From positions 1-7,895 of the forward strand of contig CACXCV010000185.1 of assembly GCA_902766215.1 (NCBI GenBank): a stretch of DNA of 7,895 nucleotides, written 5' to 3'. Numbering within the stretch: position 1 is the stretch's first letter; every line of letters begins with the position of its first letter. Origin of the DNA: Oscillospiraceae bacterium (GTDB lineage: Bacteria > Bacillota > Clostridia > Oscillospirales > Oscillospiraceae). Positions 1-5,614 of this stretch are shown one piece after another. Both the position numbers and the translations under genes were made by a program. Below the pieces are notes generated by a model, which worked only from the letters and a program-made list of their open reading frames with translations, did not search any database and was not told where the DNA came from.

Positions 1-707
1 CCGCACGCCATGGTGAGCAGGCTTTCGATGTGCGTCGGCGTGTTGACCGTGATGGTCTCACCGTAATGCTCCTTGGAGGTGATGTGACGGGTGGGGTAGG
101 AGATGCTCGCCGTGCCGTACACGCGCTTTACACCGCCGATCAGATTGATCAGCGCCGTTAAGTAGTACGGCCCCATGTCGAACAGCGGACCGCCGCCGGG
201 CTGATAGTAGAAATCGGGATCGGGATGCCAGGTCTCCATGCCGTGTCCGGCCATGGCGAGCCTGCCGCCCACAATGTCGCCGATGAGGCCTTCGTCGATG
301 AGCTTGCGGCTGGTCTGGATACCGGCGCCGAGGAAGGTATCCGGCGCGCCGCCGAGATAAAGCCCCTTCTCTTTCGCAAGCGCCACGAGTTCAAGCCCTT
401 CGGCAAGCGTGATGCCGAGCGGCTTTTCGCAGTAGACGTGCTTGCCGGCTTCGAGAGCCGCCTTGGATACGCCGAAATGCTCGTACGGGCGGGTAAGGTT
501 GAGCACCACGTCGATCTCGGGATCGGCGAAGAGCTCGTACATCGTGTCGTAAAGCTTGGGGACGCCGTATTCCGCTTTCGCTTTTTCGGCGCGCTCGCGA
601 ATAAGGTCGCAGACCGCCACGAGTCTTACCTCTTTGAAGGTCTCCTTGAAGTTTTTGAGATAGATGCCGCTGATACAGCCGACGCCTACCATGCCCACGT
701 TGATCAT
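1..707 (-). CDS. Gfo/Idh/MocA family oxidoreductase (5' part; C-terminus off window)
   Basis: Predicted cytoplasmic NAD(P)-dependent dehydrogenase acting on a sugar or sugar-like polyol; the substrate cannot be read from sequence. The visible 235 residues start MINVGMVGVGCIS, a Rossmann dinucleotide-binding loop with the G-x-G-x-x-S pattern at residues 8-13. The family EKP motif (CEKPLG) lies at about 93-98, with its conserved catalytic-site lysine at 95. GGAPDTFLG at 119-127 and GGGPLFDMGPYY at 171-182 are typical of the family's C-terminal substrate domain. Members are usually about 340-390 aa, so roughly the last third is missing beyond base 1. The ATG at 707-705 is chosen because AAGGAG lies 9 bases upstream and the Rossmann fold begins at once. 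The gene has its own promoter and is divergent from the tRNA genes. Leucine codons are mainly CTC/CTT (20 of 25) with only 4 CTG, unlike the genes to the right. Family assignment is firm; the specific function is unknown. Confidence 0.93.
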   Translation of the reverse strand, partial: MINVGMVGVGCISGIYLKNFKETFKEVRLVAVCDLIRERAEKAKAEYGVPKLYDTMYELFADPEIDVVLNLTRPYEHFGVSKAALEAGKHVYCEKPLGITLAEGLELVALAKEKGLYLGGAPDTFLGAGIQTSRKLIDEGLIGDIVGGRLAMAGHGMETWHPDPDFYYQPGGGPLFDMGPYYLTALINLIGGVKRVYGTASISYPTRHITSKEHYGETITVNTPTHIESLLTMAC

Positions 708-729
708 GCCGTGTCACTCCTTATCGGTT

Positions 730-745
730 TGATATGGTAGTATCA
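730..745. promoter_or_regulatory. Possible operator: TGATA-N6-TATCA inverted repeat
   Basis: A perfect 5-bp inverted repeat, TGATA then TATCA with six bases between, begins at the last base of the -10 box and covers the predicted transcription start of the oxidoreductase gene. That is a typical repressor position, and sugar-metabolism genes of this kind are often controlled by a local repressor. Arms of five bases can occur by chance, so this is a weak call. The regulator is not in the window. Confidence 0.3.
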
Positions 746-773
746 CTATAACACATTTCTCCGGCATTTGCAA
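745..773 (-). promoter_or_regulatory. Sigma-A type promoter of the oxidoreductase gene
   Basis: Read on the minus strand: -35 TTGCAA (773-768), a 17-base spacer, and -10 TATAGT (750-745). Spacing is ideal and each box is one or two bases from consensus. The start of transcription would fall near 738, giving a leader of about 30 bases before the ATG at 707. A series of phased A-tracts lies just upstream of the -35 box. Confidence 0.75.
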
Positions 774-776
774 GGG

Positions 777-811
777 AAAAAGGCAGAAAAAGCCGGAAAA
801 AATCCGGAAAA
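777..811. other. Phased A-tracts (predicted curved DNA)
   Basis: Four runs of A begin at 777, 787, 797 and 808 (lengths 5, 5, 6 and 4), a spacing of 10-11 bases that matches one helical turn. A-tracts in phase bend DNA. They sit directly upstream of the -35 box of the leftward oxidoreductase promoter. Two further A-runs at 832-837 and 855-860 lie just upstream of the rightward tRNA promoter and resemble UP-element sequence. The bending is predicted from established behaviour of A-tracts and was not measured. Confidence 0.55.
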
Positions 812-863
812 GCGGGGCGGGGGCTTTGTCGAAAAAATATTTCATGCTTTTGCGAAAAAAGAC

Positions 864-892
864 TTGACAAACGGCGCGTGACGTGATATAAT
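864..892 (+). promoter_or_regulatory. Perfect-consensus promoter of the tRNA operon
   Basis: TTGACA at 864-869 and TATAAT at 887-892 are separated by exactly 17 bases, so all twelve box positions match the sigma-70/sigma-A consensus. Transcription should start near 899, leaving about 40 bases of leader before tRNA-Thr. A/T-rich runs at 832-860 upstream could act as an UP element. Such strength fits a stable-RNA gene. Confidence 0.92.
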
Positions 893-937
893 TTCTCTTG
901 TCGTGAGAGCAAAAGCTCATTGACGGCACTTGCAAAT

Positions 938-1012
938 GCTGGTGTGGCTCAATGGCAGAGCAGCTGATTTGTAATCAGCAGGTTGGGGGTTCGACTCCCT
1001 TCACCAGCTCCA
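938..1012 (+). tRNA. tRNA-Thr (anticodon UGU)
   Basis: A 75-base cloverleaf reads ACA threonine codons. The acceptor stem GCTGGTG (938-944) pairs with CACCAGC (1002-1008), followed by discriminator T and an encoded CCA (1010-1012). The anticodon stem GCTGA/TCAGC encloses loop TTTGTAA, with the TGT anticodon at 970-972. The T-arm carries GGTTCGACTCC-type sequence, with loop start TTCGA at 990-994. The gene is the first of a two-tRNA transcript. Confidence 0.96.
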
Positions 1013-1039
1013 ACGACTGATACAATTTCATATAGGTAT

Positions 1040-1124
1040 GGGGGAATTCCCGAGTGGCCAAAGGGGGCAGACTGTAAATCTGTTGTCAGTGACTTCGGTG
1101 GTTCGAATCCACCTTCCCCCACCA
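1040..1124 (+). tRNA. tRNA-Tyr (anticodon GUA)
   Basis: An 85-base class II tRNA with a long variable arm, as expected for bacterial tRNA-Tyr. The acceptor stem GGGGGAA (1040-1046) pairs with TTCCCCC (1114-1120), followed by discriminator A and an encoded CCA (1122-1124). The anticodon loop CTGTAAA at 1072-1078 carries GTA at 1074-1076. The T-stem GGTGG/CCACC encloses TTCGAAT. It lies 27 bases after tRNA-Thr and is co-transcribed with it. Confidence 0.96.
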
Positions 1125-1125
1125 G

Positions 1126-1166
1126 GAACACCGATCATCCTGTGATGATCTGTGTTCTTATTTGTT
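1126..1166 (+). terminator. Terminator of the tRNA-Thr/tRNA-Tyr operon
   Basis: GAACAC-C-GATCATC (1126-1139) pairs with GATGATC-T-GTGTTC (1144-1157) through 13 base pairs with one C/T mismatch and a CTGT loop. The T-rich stretch TTATTTGTT follows at 1158-1166. It begins two bases after the tRNA-Tyr CCA end, where an intrinsic terminator is expected. Confidence 0.8.
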
Positions 1167-1190
1167 CCCACGGCCTGCCGCGGGAACAAA
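1161..1190 (+). other. Second hairpin overlapping the terminator tail
   Basis: TTTGTTCCC-A-CGG (1161-1173) pairs with CCG-C-GGGAACAAA (1178-1190) around a CCTG loop: 12 pairs and one A/C mismatch. Its 5' arm is the T-rich tail of the preceding terminator. It is not followed by a T-run on either strand, so it is not an obvious terminator. It may be a back-up structure that protects or processes the 3' end of the transcript. Structure is seen; role is unknown. Confidence 0.55.
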
Positions 1191-1258
1191 CGCACCCAGC
1201 CGCCCGTCCAATCCGCAGAATGCACAGGGCTGGATCCGCGTGGAAAAGAGATTCCTGC

Positions 1259-1287
1259 TTGTCATCGCGGCGGTCCTGTGGAATAAT
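1259..1287 (+). promoter_or_regulatory. Promoter of the SLH/kinase operon
   Basis: TTGTCA at 1259-1264 and AATAAT at 1282-1287 are separated by 17 bases; each box is one base from consensus. Transcription would start near 1294, giving a 5' leader of about 57 bases before the ATG at 1351. The stretch 1191-1258 between the tRNA hairpins and this promoter shows no gene. Confidence 0.65.
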
Positions 1288-1303
1288 AAAGAGGTACAGA
1301 CGG

Positions 1304-1329
1304 CCGCCTGCGGCAGCTTGCCGCGGCGG
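1304..1329 (+). other. Stable hairpin in the SLH gene 5' leader
   Basis: CCGCC and GCGGCA (1304-1308 and 1310-1315, with T1309 bulged) pair with TGCCGC and GGCGG (1319-1329) around a GCT triloop. The result is 11 GC-rich pairs. It ends seven bases before the Shine-Dalgarno sequence (GGAGGAGGG, 1336-1344), so it could stabilise the mRNA or influence translation. No known riboswitch class is recognised. Confidence 0.45.
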
Positions 1330-1350
1330 ACCACGGGAGGAGGGCACAAT

Positions 1351-2178
1351 ATGAAACAACAACTTGGCAGACGGCTGCTTGCCCTGACGCTGACACTGTC
1401 CGCGGCGCTGTGCCCGGCGGCGCTGGCGGCAAGCTATGAGGCCGACGGCCTTGCAATGACAGGAGGCACCGCCATGATACAAAAGCTGAACTGGACCCGC
1501 GCCGCGAAGGGCCTGACCGTCACCGACGAGAGCGGACCCGCGCTGCCCATCGGCAAGGGCGGGGCCATTGCGCCCGGCGGGCACAGCAGCTGCCCCAGCG
1601 CCCGCTTTACCGACCTGGACACCGCCCAGTGGTACCACGAATACACCGACGCGATGATCGAGGGCGGCTATATGTCCGGCGCCGGCGAGACGTTTGACCC
1701 CAACGGGCAGCTGACCCGCGGCATGCTGGTCACGATCCTGTGGCGGATGGAGGGCCGGCCGTCAACCGACGCTGCGTGCCCCTTTGACGACGTGGCCGAA
1801 AACGACTATTTTTCCGACGCGGTGCGCTGGGCAGCCTCGCTGGAGCTTGTCCGGGGTGAGAGCGACACGGCTTTTGCTCCCGACGATGCGATTTCCCGCC
1901 AGGAGTTGGCGGCGATTCTGTGGCGCCTGGCGGCGCAGAAGGGACTGAACGTCTCCAACGCCGGCAGCACCGTGCCCGATTTTGCCGACCGGGACCAGAT
2001 TGCCTCCTGGGCGGGCGAAGCGGTGAGCTGGGCCTATACCAGCGGCATTCTCACCGGCAAGAGCGGCAACCGGCTTGACCCGGCCGGCACGGCCACCCGT
2101 GCCGAAGCGGCGGCCATGCTGGTGCGCTTTGGCCAGCTGAAGCCGCCGTCCTCGCCGGAGGGCCAGGTGAAGGCGTGA
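1351..2178 (+). CDS. Secreted protein with three SLH domains
   Basis: A 275-aa exported cell-surface protein. Residues 1-27 form a signal peptide: positive QQLGRR, hydrophobic LLALTLTLSAAL, and a signal peptidase I site after ALA; no lipobox is present. Residues 28-85 are a low-complexity linker without a recognised domain. Three S-layer homology repeats follow at about 86-134 (FTDLDTAQWY...), 144-194 (CPFDDVAENDYFSDAVRWA...) and 209-262 (VPDFADRDQIASWAGEAVSWA...). SLH triplets are known to bind secondary cell-wall polymers, so this protein probably sits in the wall. There is no separate catalytic or passenger domain, which is unusual because SLH triplets normally anchor something larger. The ATG at 1351 is chosen for GGAGGAGGG seven bases upstream and because it begins the signal peptide. 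The frame is open further upstream but lacks these signals. The stop overlaps the start of the downstream kinase, so the two are co-translated. Confidence 0.92.
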   Translation: MKQQLGRRLLALTLTLSAALCPAALAASYEADGLAMTGGTAMIQKLNWTRAAKGLTVTDESGPALPIGKGGAIAPGGHSSCPSARFTDLDTAQWYHEYTDAMIEGGYMSGAGETFDPNGQLTRGMLVTILWRMEGRPSTDAACPFDDVAENDYFSDAVRWAASLELVRGESDTAFAPDDAISRQELAAILWRLAAQKGLNVSNAGSTVPDFADRDQIASWAGEAVSWAYTSGILTGKSGNRLDPAGTATRAEAAAMLVRFGQLKPPSSPEGQVKA

Positions 2179-3041
2179 TGGACTTCGCCTCCTGCGTCCC
2201 CATTGAAAAGGGCTGGTCCGGCGACCGAAAATACTGCGTGACCGACCGCAGCGGCGCGCGCTATCTGCTGCGCGTCATGCCGGAAAAGGACCCTGGGCGC
2301 TGCGAAACGACCTTCCGCATGATGAAGCAGGCTGCTGCGCTGGGCGTACCCATGTGCTGCCCGGTGGAGATTGGCCGCTGCGGCGAGGACGTTTACGCCA
2401 TCCAGACTTGGGTGGACGGGCAGGACGCCGAAGCGGTGATCCCCACCCTGGCGGCCCCGGAGCAATATGCCTATGGCCGCCGGGCAGGGGAGATCCTGCG
2501 GCAGATCCACCGCATCCCCGCCCCGGCCGGTCTGCCGGACTGGCAGACGCGGTTCGGCGCAAAGATCGACCGCAAGATTCAGCTGTACCATGCCTGCCCC
2601 ATCCAGTTCGACGGGGCGGAGACCATTCTGGCTTATCTCGCGGCCAACCGCGGCCTGCTGGCCGGCCGGCCGCAGACCTATCAGCACGGGGACTATCACA
2701 TTGGAAACATGATGCTCGAGCAGGGGCGGCTGGTTATCATCGACTTTGACCGCGACGACTTTGGCGACCCGTGGGAGGAATTCAACCGCATTGTCTGGTG
2801 CGCCCAGGCATCCCCGCGCTTTGCCGCAGGGATGGTGGACGGCTATTTCCCCGGCGGCGTGCCGGCGCGGTTCTGGCAGCTGCTGGCGCTGTATATCGGC
2901 AGCAATACGCTCTCCTCGGTGCCCTGGGCCATCCCCTTCGGCGCACAGGAGGTGCAGACCATGCTGGATCAGGCGGCGGATGTCCTGCGCTGGTATGACA
3001 ACATGAACCGGGTGGTGCCAAGCTGGTACACCGGGGAATAA
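2178..3041 (+). CDS. Aminoglycoside phosphotransferase (APH)-family kinase
   Basis: A 287-aa cytoplasmic kinase of the APH/choline-kinase fold, predicted to transfer phosphate from ATP to a small-molecule hydroxyl. The N-lobe contains EKGWSGDRKY near residues 10-19, a glycine-containing nucleotide loop. The catalytic loop QHGDYHIGNMML has H170, catalytic Asp D172 and Asn N177. The metal-binding motif IIDFDRDDFGDPWEEF begins near 187, with D189 as the likely Mg ligand. All core catalytic residues are present, so it is probably active. The family includes antibiotic-resistance enzymes, but also many kinases of unknown or metabolic substrate; resistance cannot be inferred. The ATG at 2178-2180 shares one base with the TGA of the SLH gene, with GGTGAAGG just upstream; an in-frame GTG at 2175 is an alternative start. 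Leucine codons are almost all CTG (16 of 19). Why it is coupled to a wall protein is unknown. Confidence 0.88.
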   Translation: MDFASCVPIEKGWSGDRKYCVTDRSGARYLLRVMPEKDPGRCETTFRMMKQAAALGVPMCCPVEIGRCGEDVYAIQTWVDGQDAEAVIPTLAAPEQYAYGRRAGEILRQIHRIPAPAGLPDWQTRFGAKIDRKIQLYHACPIQFDGAETILAYLAANRGLLAGRPQTYQHGDYHIGNMMLEQGRLVIIDFDRDDFGDPWEEFNRIVWCAQASPRFAAGMVDGYFPGGVPARFWQLLALYIGSNTLSSVPWAIPFGAQEVQTMLDQAADVLRWYDNMNRVVPSWYTGE

Positions 3042-3047
3042 ACGCAC

Positions 3048-3084
3048 GCGGGGGCGCGGCCTGTCAGGCCGCGCCCCCGCGGTT
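3048..3084 (+). terminator. Terminator between the kinase gene and trpB
   Basis: A perfect 14-bp GC-rich stem (3048-3061 with 3067-3080) with loop TGTCA is followed by GGTTTT. It begins seven bases after the kinase stop codon. The convergent trpB gene ends at 3101, and the same hairpin read on the minus strand is followed by GTGCGTTTATT, so it may serve both directions. Confidence 0.85.
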
Positions 3085-3100
3085 TTGTCTGCCTTGCCGC

Positions 3101-4318
3101 TCAGCGGATGCCGTAGCGCTCGATGACATAGTCCATGTCCTTGTCTCCGCGGCCAGAGAGGTTGATGAGAATCGACCCGCGCCCCATGGTTTTGGCCAGG
3201 CGGATGGCGTGGGCCACGGCGTGGCTGCTCTCAATGGCGGGGATGATGCCCTCCATCCGCGACAGGGCAAAGAAGGCGTCGATGGCCTCGTCGTCGCTGA
3301 CGGTGTCATAGGTCACGCGGCCCAGGTCGTGCAGAAAGGCGTGCTCCGGGCCGGAGGAGGGATAGTCCAGGCCGCTGGCGACGGAGTAGACCGGGGCCGG
3401 CTCGCCGTTGGCGTCCTTGAGCATGATGCTGTTAAAGCCGTGCATTACGCCCTCGCTGCCATATTGCAGGCTGGCGGCGTGGTCGCCCAGCTTGCTGCCG
3501 CGGCCCAGCGGCTCCACGCCGTAGATCTTCACCGGGTCGTTGAGGAAGCCGGCGAAGAAGCCGGCCGAGTTGGACCCGCCGCCCACGCAGGCGGTGATGG
3601 CGTCGGGCAGCTCGCCGGTCATGGCCAGAAACTGCTCGCGCGCCTCCTGCCCCACGACGTATTGAAAGTCGCGCACCATCATCGGGAAGGGGTGCGGCCC
3701 CACCACCGAGCCGATGCAGTAGATGCAGTCGCGGTATTCGCGGCTGTAGGCGGCAAAGGCGGCATCCACGGCCTCTTTCAGCGTGGCCAGACCCTCGGTC
3801 ACCTCGATGACGTTGGCGCCCAGAATTTTCATCCGCGCCACGTTGGGGGCCTGCTTCCGGATGTCCACCGCGCCCATGTAGATGTCGCATTCCAGACCGA
3901 AATAGGCCGCGGCGGTGGCCAGGGCCACGCCGTGCTGGCCCGCGCCCGTCTCAGCAATGACTTTTTTCTTGCCCATGTACTTGGCCAGCAGCGCCTCGCC
4001 CATGCAGTGGTTCAGCTTGTGCGCGCCGGTGTGGTTCAGATCCTCGCGCTTGGCATACAGCTGCACGTTGCCGATGGCGTTGCTCAGCCGCTCCAGGTGA
4101 CTGATGGGCGTGGGCCGGCCCTGAAATTCCTGCCGGATGCGGCGCAGCTCGGCGATGAACTTGCGGGACTTGCAGATGGTGAAATAGGCCTCGGTGATCT
4201 CCTGCAGCGCCGCCTTCAGCTCGTCGGAGACATAGGCCCCGCCATAGGGGCCGAAATAGCCATTTTCGTCGGGGTAATGCTTGAAATAGGTGTCAAAATC
4301 CACGTGGTTGAACTCCAT
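3101..4318 (-). CDS. trpB: Tryptophan synthase beta chain (TrpB)
   Basis: A PLP enzyme that joins indole and L-serine to make L-tryptophan; 405 aa, normal for the family. The PLP lysine is K101 in HTGAHKLN. The active-site ETGAGQHG lies at 123-130, with E123 the catalytic glutamate. The phosphate-binding GGGSN is at 246-250, GLDYPSSGPEH at 317-326, and the C-terminal NLSGRGDKD at 386-394. All are intact, so the enzyme should be active. It looks like the common TrpB1 type rather than the longer TrpB2. The start at 4318 has AAAGGGAG nine bases upstream. There is no trpA, trpC or other trp gene beside it: the neighbours are a kinase and a DUF362 protein. TrpB normally receives indole from TrpA, so a lone trpB suggests either a trpA elsewhere or use of free indole, plausible in a gut setting. 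It has its own promoter and a hairpin leader. Confidence 0.96.
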   Translation of the reverse strand: MEFNHVDFDTYFKHYPDENGYFGPYGGAYVSDELKAALQEITEAYFTICKSRKFIAELRRIRQEFQGRPTPISHLERLSNAIGNVQLYAKREDLNHTGAHKLNHCMGEALLAKYMGKKKVIAETGAGQHGVALATAAAYFGLECDIYMGAVDIRKQAPNVARMKILGANVIEVTEGLATLKEAVDAAFAAYSREYRDCIYCIGSVVGPHPFPMMVRDFQYVVGQEAREQFLAMTGELPDAITACVGGGSNSAGFFAGFLNDPVKIYGVEPLGRGSKLGDHAASLQYGSEGVMHGFNSIMLKDANGEPAPVYSVASGLDYPSSGPEHAFLHDLGRVTYDTVSDDEAIDAFFALSRMEGIIPAIESSHAVAHAIRLAKTMGRGSILINLSGRGDKDMDYVIERYGIR

Positions 4319-4355
4319 GGTCGGTCGCTCCCTTTCTTGTAACACGGTATAACAA

Positions 4356-4388
4356 GTCCCGGCAGACCGCAGCGCGATCTGCCGGGAC
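4356..4388 (-). promoter_or_regulatory. Attenuator-like hairpin in the trpB leader
   Basis: On the minus strand GTCCCGGCAGA (4388-4378) pairs perfectly with TCTGCCGGGAC (4366-4356). A T/G pair and a CGC/GCG pair extend the stem inward to about 15 pairs with a GCT triloop. TTGTTAT follows. The hairpin lies in a leader of about 90 bases between the predicted transcription start (near 4410) and the ATG. It could be an attenuator or an mRNA stabiliser. No Trp-codon leader peptide, T-box specifier or TRAP-type GAG/TAG repeats are visible, and the T-run is weak. Confidence 0.5.
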
Positions 4389-4416
4389 AGAAACAACAAA
4401 CAGCCCTGCTGGCCCT

Positions 4417-4445
4417 ATGATATCAGCCGCCGGCGCGCATGTCAA
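4417..4445 (-). promoter_or_regulatory. trpB promoter
   Basis: On the minus strand TTGACA (4445-4440) and TATCAT (4422-4417) are separated by 17 bases: a perfect -35 box, and a -10 box differing at one position. The promoter sits in the short gap after the DUF362 gene, whose stop is at 4463, so trpB can be transcribed independently. The -10 region contains the palindrome TGATATCA (4418-4425). Confidence 0.85.
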
Positions 4446-4462
4446 CCGCCTTTCCGGACGGC

Positions 4463-5593
4463 TCAGACCTTGATCAGCTGATAGCTGCGGGTGCCCAGGC
4501 CGATCTTTTCGGCGTGCTCCAGGCAGCTGCGCCACTCGGACTCCGGCGCGGAGTTGGTAAAGTGGTCGTGGTGATCCACAAAGCCCGGCTCGGCCAGGTG
4601 CCGTGCCAGCTGGCTGCCCGGCATCGGCTCGGCGGCCAGGCAGGCGTCCACGCAGGCCTGATCCAGCGCCAGCGGGTCAAACGAGGCAAACATGCCGATG
4701 TCTGGCAGAATGGGCACATCGTTTTCGCCGTGGCAGTCGCAGTTGGGCGAGATATCCATCACCAGCGAAATGTGGAAGTTGGGCCGGCCGTCGATGACTG
4801 CCTTGGCATATTCGGCCATGCGGCGATTGAGCAGCTGGCACACCGCGTCGCTCTGGAACGACAGCGCGCCGAAGCTGCACGACTCCACGCAGCGGCCGCA
4901 GCCCACGCAGTGGTTGGGATCGACATACATGGTGTGCGTGGCCTCGTGGAACACCAGACCGTTGTTGGCGCACTGCTTCTGGCAGCGGCGGCAGCCGCGG
5001 CACAGCGATTCGTCCACGCTGGGCTGGCCGTTGGCATGCTGCTCCTGCTTGCCGGCGCGCGAGCCGCAGCCCATGCCGATGTTTTTGATCGCGCCGCCGA
5101 AGCCAGCCATCTCGTGACCCTTGAAGTGCGACAGGCTGATGAACACGTCGGCGTCCATTACGGCACGGCCGATTTTGGCCTCGGTGACATATTCGCCGCC
5201 CACCACGGGCACGGCCACCTCGTCAGTGCCCTTCAGGCCGTCGCCGATGAGGATGGGACATCCCACCGTCAGGGGGGTAAAGCCGTTCTCCCAGGCGCAG
5301 TAGAGGTGCTCCAGCGCGTTCTTCCGGCTGCCCGGATAGAGCGTGTTGCAGTCGGTCAGATAGGGCATGCCGCCCAGCTCTTTTACCACGTCGGCCACGG
5401 CGCGGGCATAGTTGGGCCGCAGAAAGCTCAGGTTGCCCAGCTCGCCGAAGTGCATTTTGATGGCGGCAAACTTACCCTCCATGTCGATCTGGCCGATGCC
5501 GGCGGCGCGGATCAGCTTTTTCAGCTTGGCGGCCAGACCGTCGCCGTTGGCAACGGTGTGAAAGTCGGTGAAGTATACGTTTGATTTTTCCAT
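4463..5593 (-). CDS. DUF362 domain protein with two 4Fe-4S ferredoxin motifs
   Basis: A 376-aa protein, probably cytoplasmic and redox-active, since no signal peptide or membrane segment is seen. DUF362 spans the N-terminal half, including KMHFGELGN at 46-54, and continues after the insert. Conserved SHFKGHEMAGFGGAIKNIGMGC occupies 155-176. A two-cluster ferredoxin segment follows: C198-x2-C201-x2-C204-x3-C208 and C229-x2-C232-x2-C235-x3-C239. The proline that usually follows the fourth cysteine is Ala or Ser here. PNCDCHGEND near 283-292 gives two more conserved cysteines, C285 and C287. The DUF362 family has no settled biochemical role, so electron transfer or iron-sulfur maturation is only suggested. 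The start at 5593 is chosen for GGAGGG seven bases upstream and a promoter close by. A 72-base gap separates it from the upstream DUF6512 gene; read-through from that gene is possible. Confidence 0.9.
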   Translation of the reverse strand: MEKSNVYFTDFHTVANGDGLAAKLKKLIRAAGIGQIDMEGKFAAIKMHFGELGNLSFLRPNYARAVADVVKELGGMPYLTDCNTLYPGSRKNALEHLYCAWENGFTPLTVGCPILIGDGLKGTDEVAVPVVGGEYVTEAKIGRAVMDADVFISLSHFKGHEMAGFGGAIKNIGMGCGSRAGKQEQHANGQPSVDESLCRGCRRCQKQCANNGLVFHEATHTMYVDPNHCVGCGRCVESCSFGALSFQSDAVCQLLNRRMAEYAKAVIDGRPNFHISLVMDISPNCDCHGENDVPILPDIGMFASFDPLALDQACVDACLAAEPMPGSQLARHLAEPGFVDHHDHFTNSAPESEWRSCLEHAEKIGLGTRSYQLIKV

Positions 5594-5614
5594 TGGTACA
5601 CCCTCCGTAAAACA

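Noticed and set aside
714..935. Small open frame in the divergent intergenic region, minus strand
   Set aside because: It overlaps both promoters and the A-tracts, has no Shine-Dalgarno site and no recognisable protein features.
1102..1124. Integration attachment site at the tRNA-Tyr 3' end
   Set aside because: No second copy of the tRNA 3' segment and no integrase gene are visible in the window.
1246..1350. Upstream in-frame extension of the SLH gene from alternative starts such as GTG near 1240
   Set aside because: The extension would place a hydrophilic stretch before the signal peptide and would cover the predicted promoter and leader hairpin; the ATG at 1351 has the strong ribosome site.
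2178..3041. Antibiotic-resistance gene call for the APH-family kinase
   Set aside because: The catalytic motifs define the fold, not the substrate; no features specific to a known resistance subclass were recognised.
2034..3047. Long open frame (337 codons) antisense to the kinase gene
   Set aside because: It lies wholly opposite a well-recognised kinase and the SLH gene end, has no family motif, and is rich in residues typical of GC-rich shadow frames.
3209..4342. Long open frame (377 codons) antisense to trpB
   Set aside because: Shadow of trpB: dominated by Val, Ala, Gly and His, no recognisable domain and no ribosome site.
4446..4469. Terminator after the DUF362 gene
   Set aside because: Only a 5-pair imperfect hairpin with no T-run; it runs into the trpB -35 box.
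4439..5584. Long open frame (381 codons) antisense to the DUF362 gene
   Set aside because: Shadow of a gene with clear ferredoxin motifs; the composition is repetitive Ala/Val/His and no start signals are seen.
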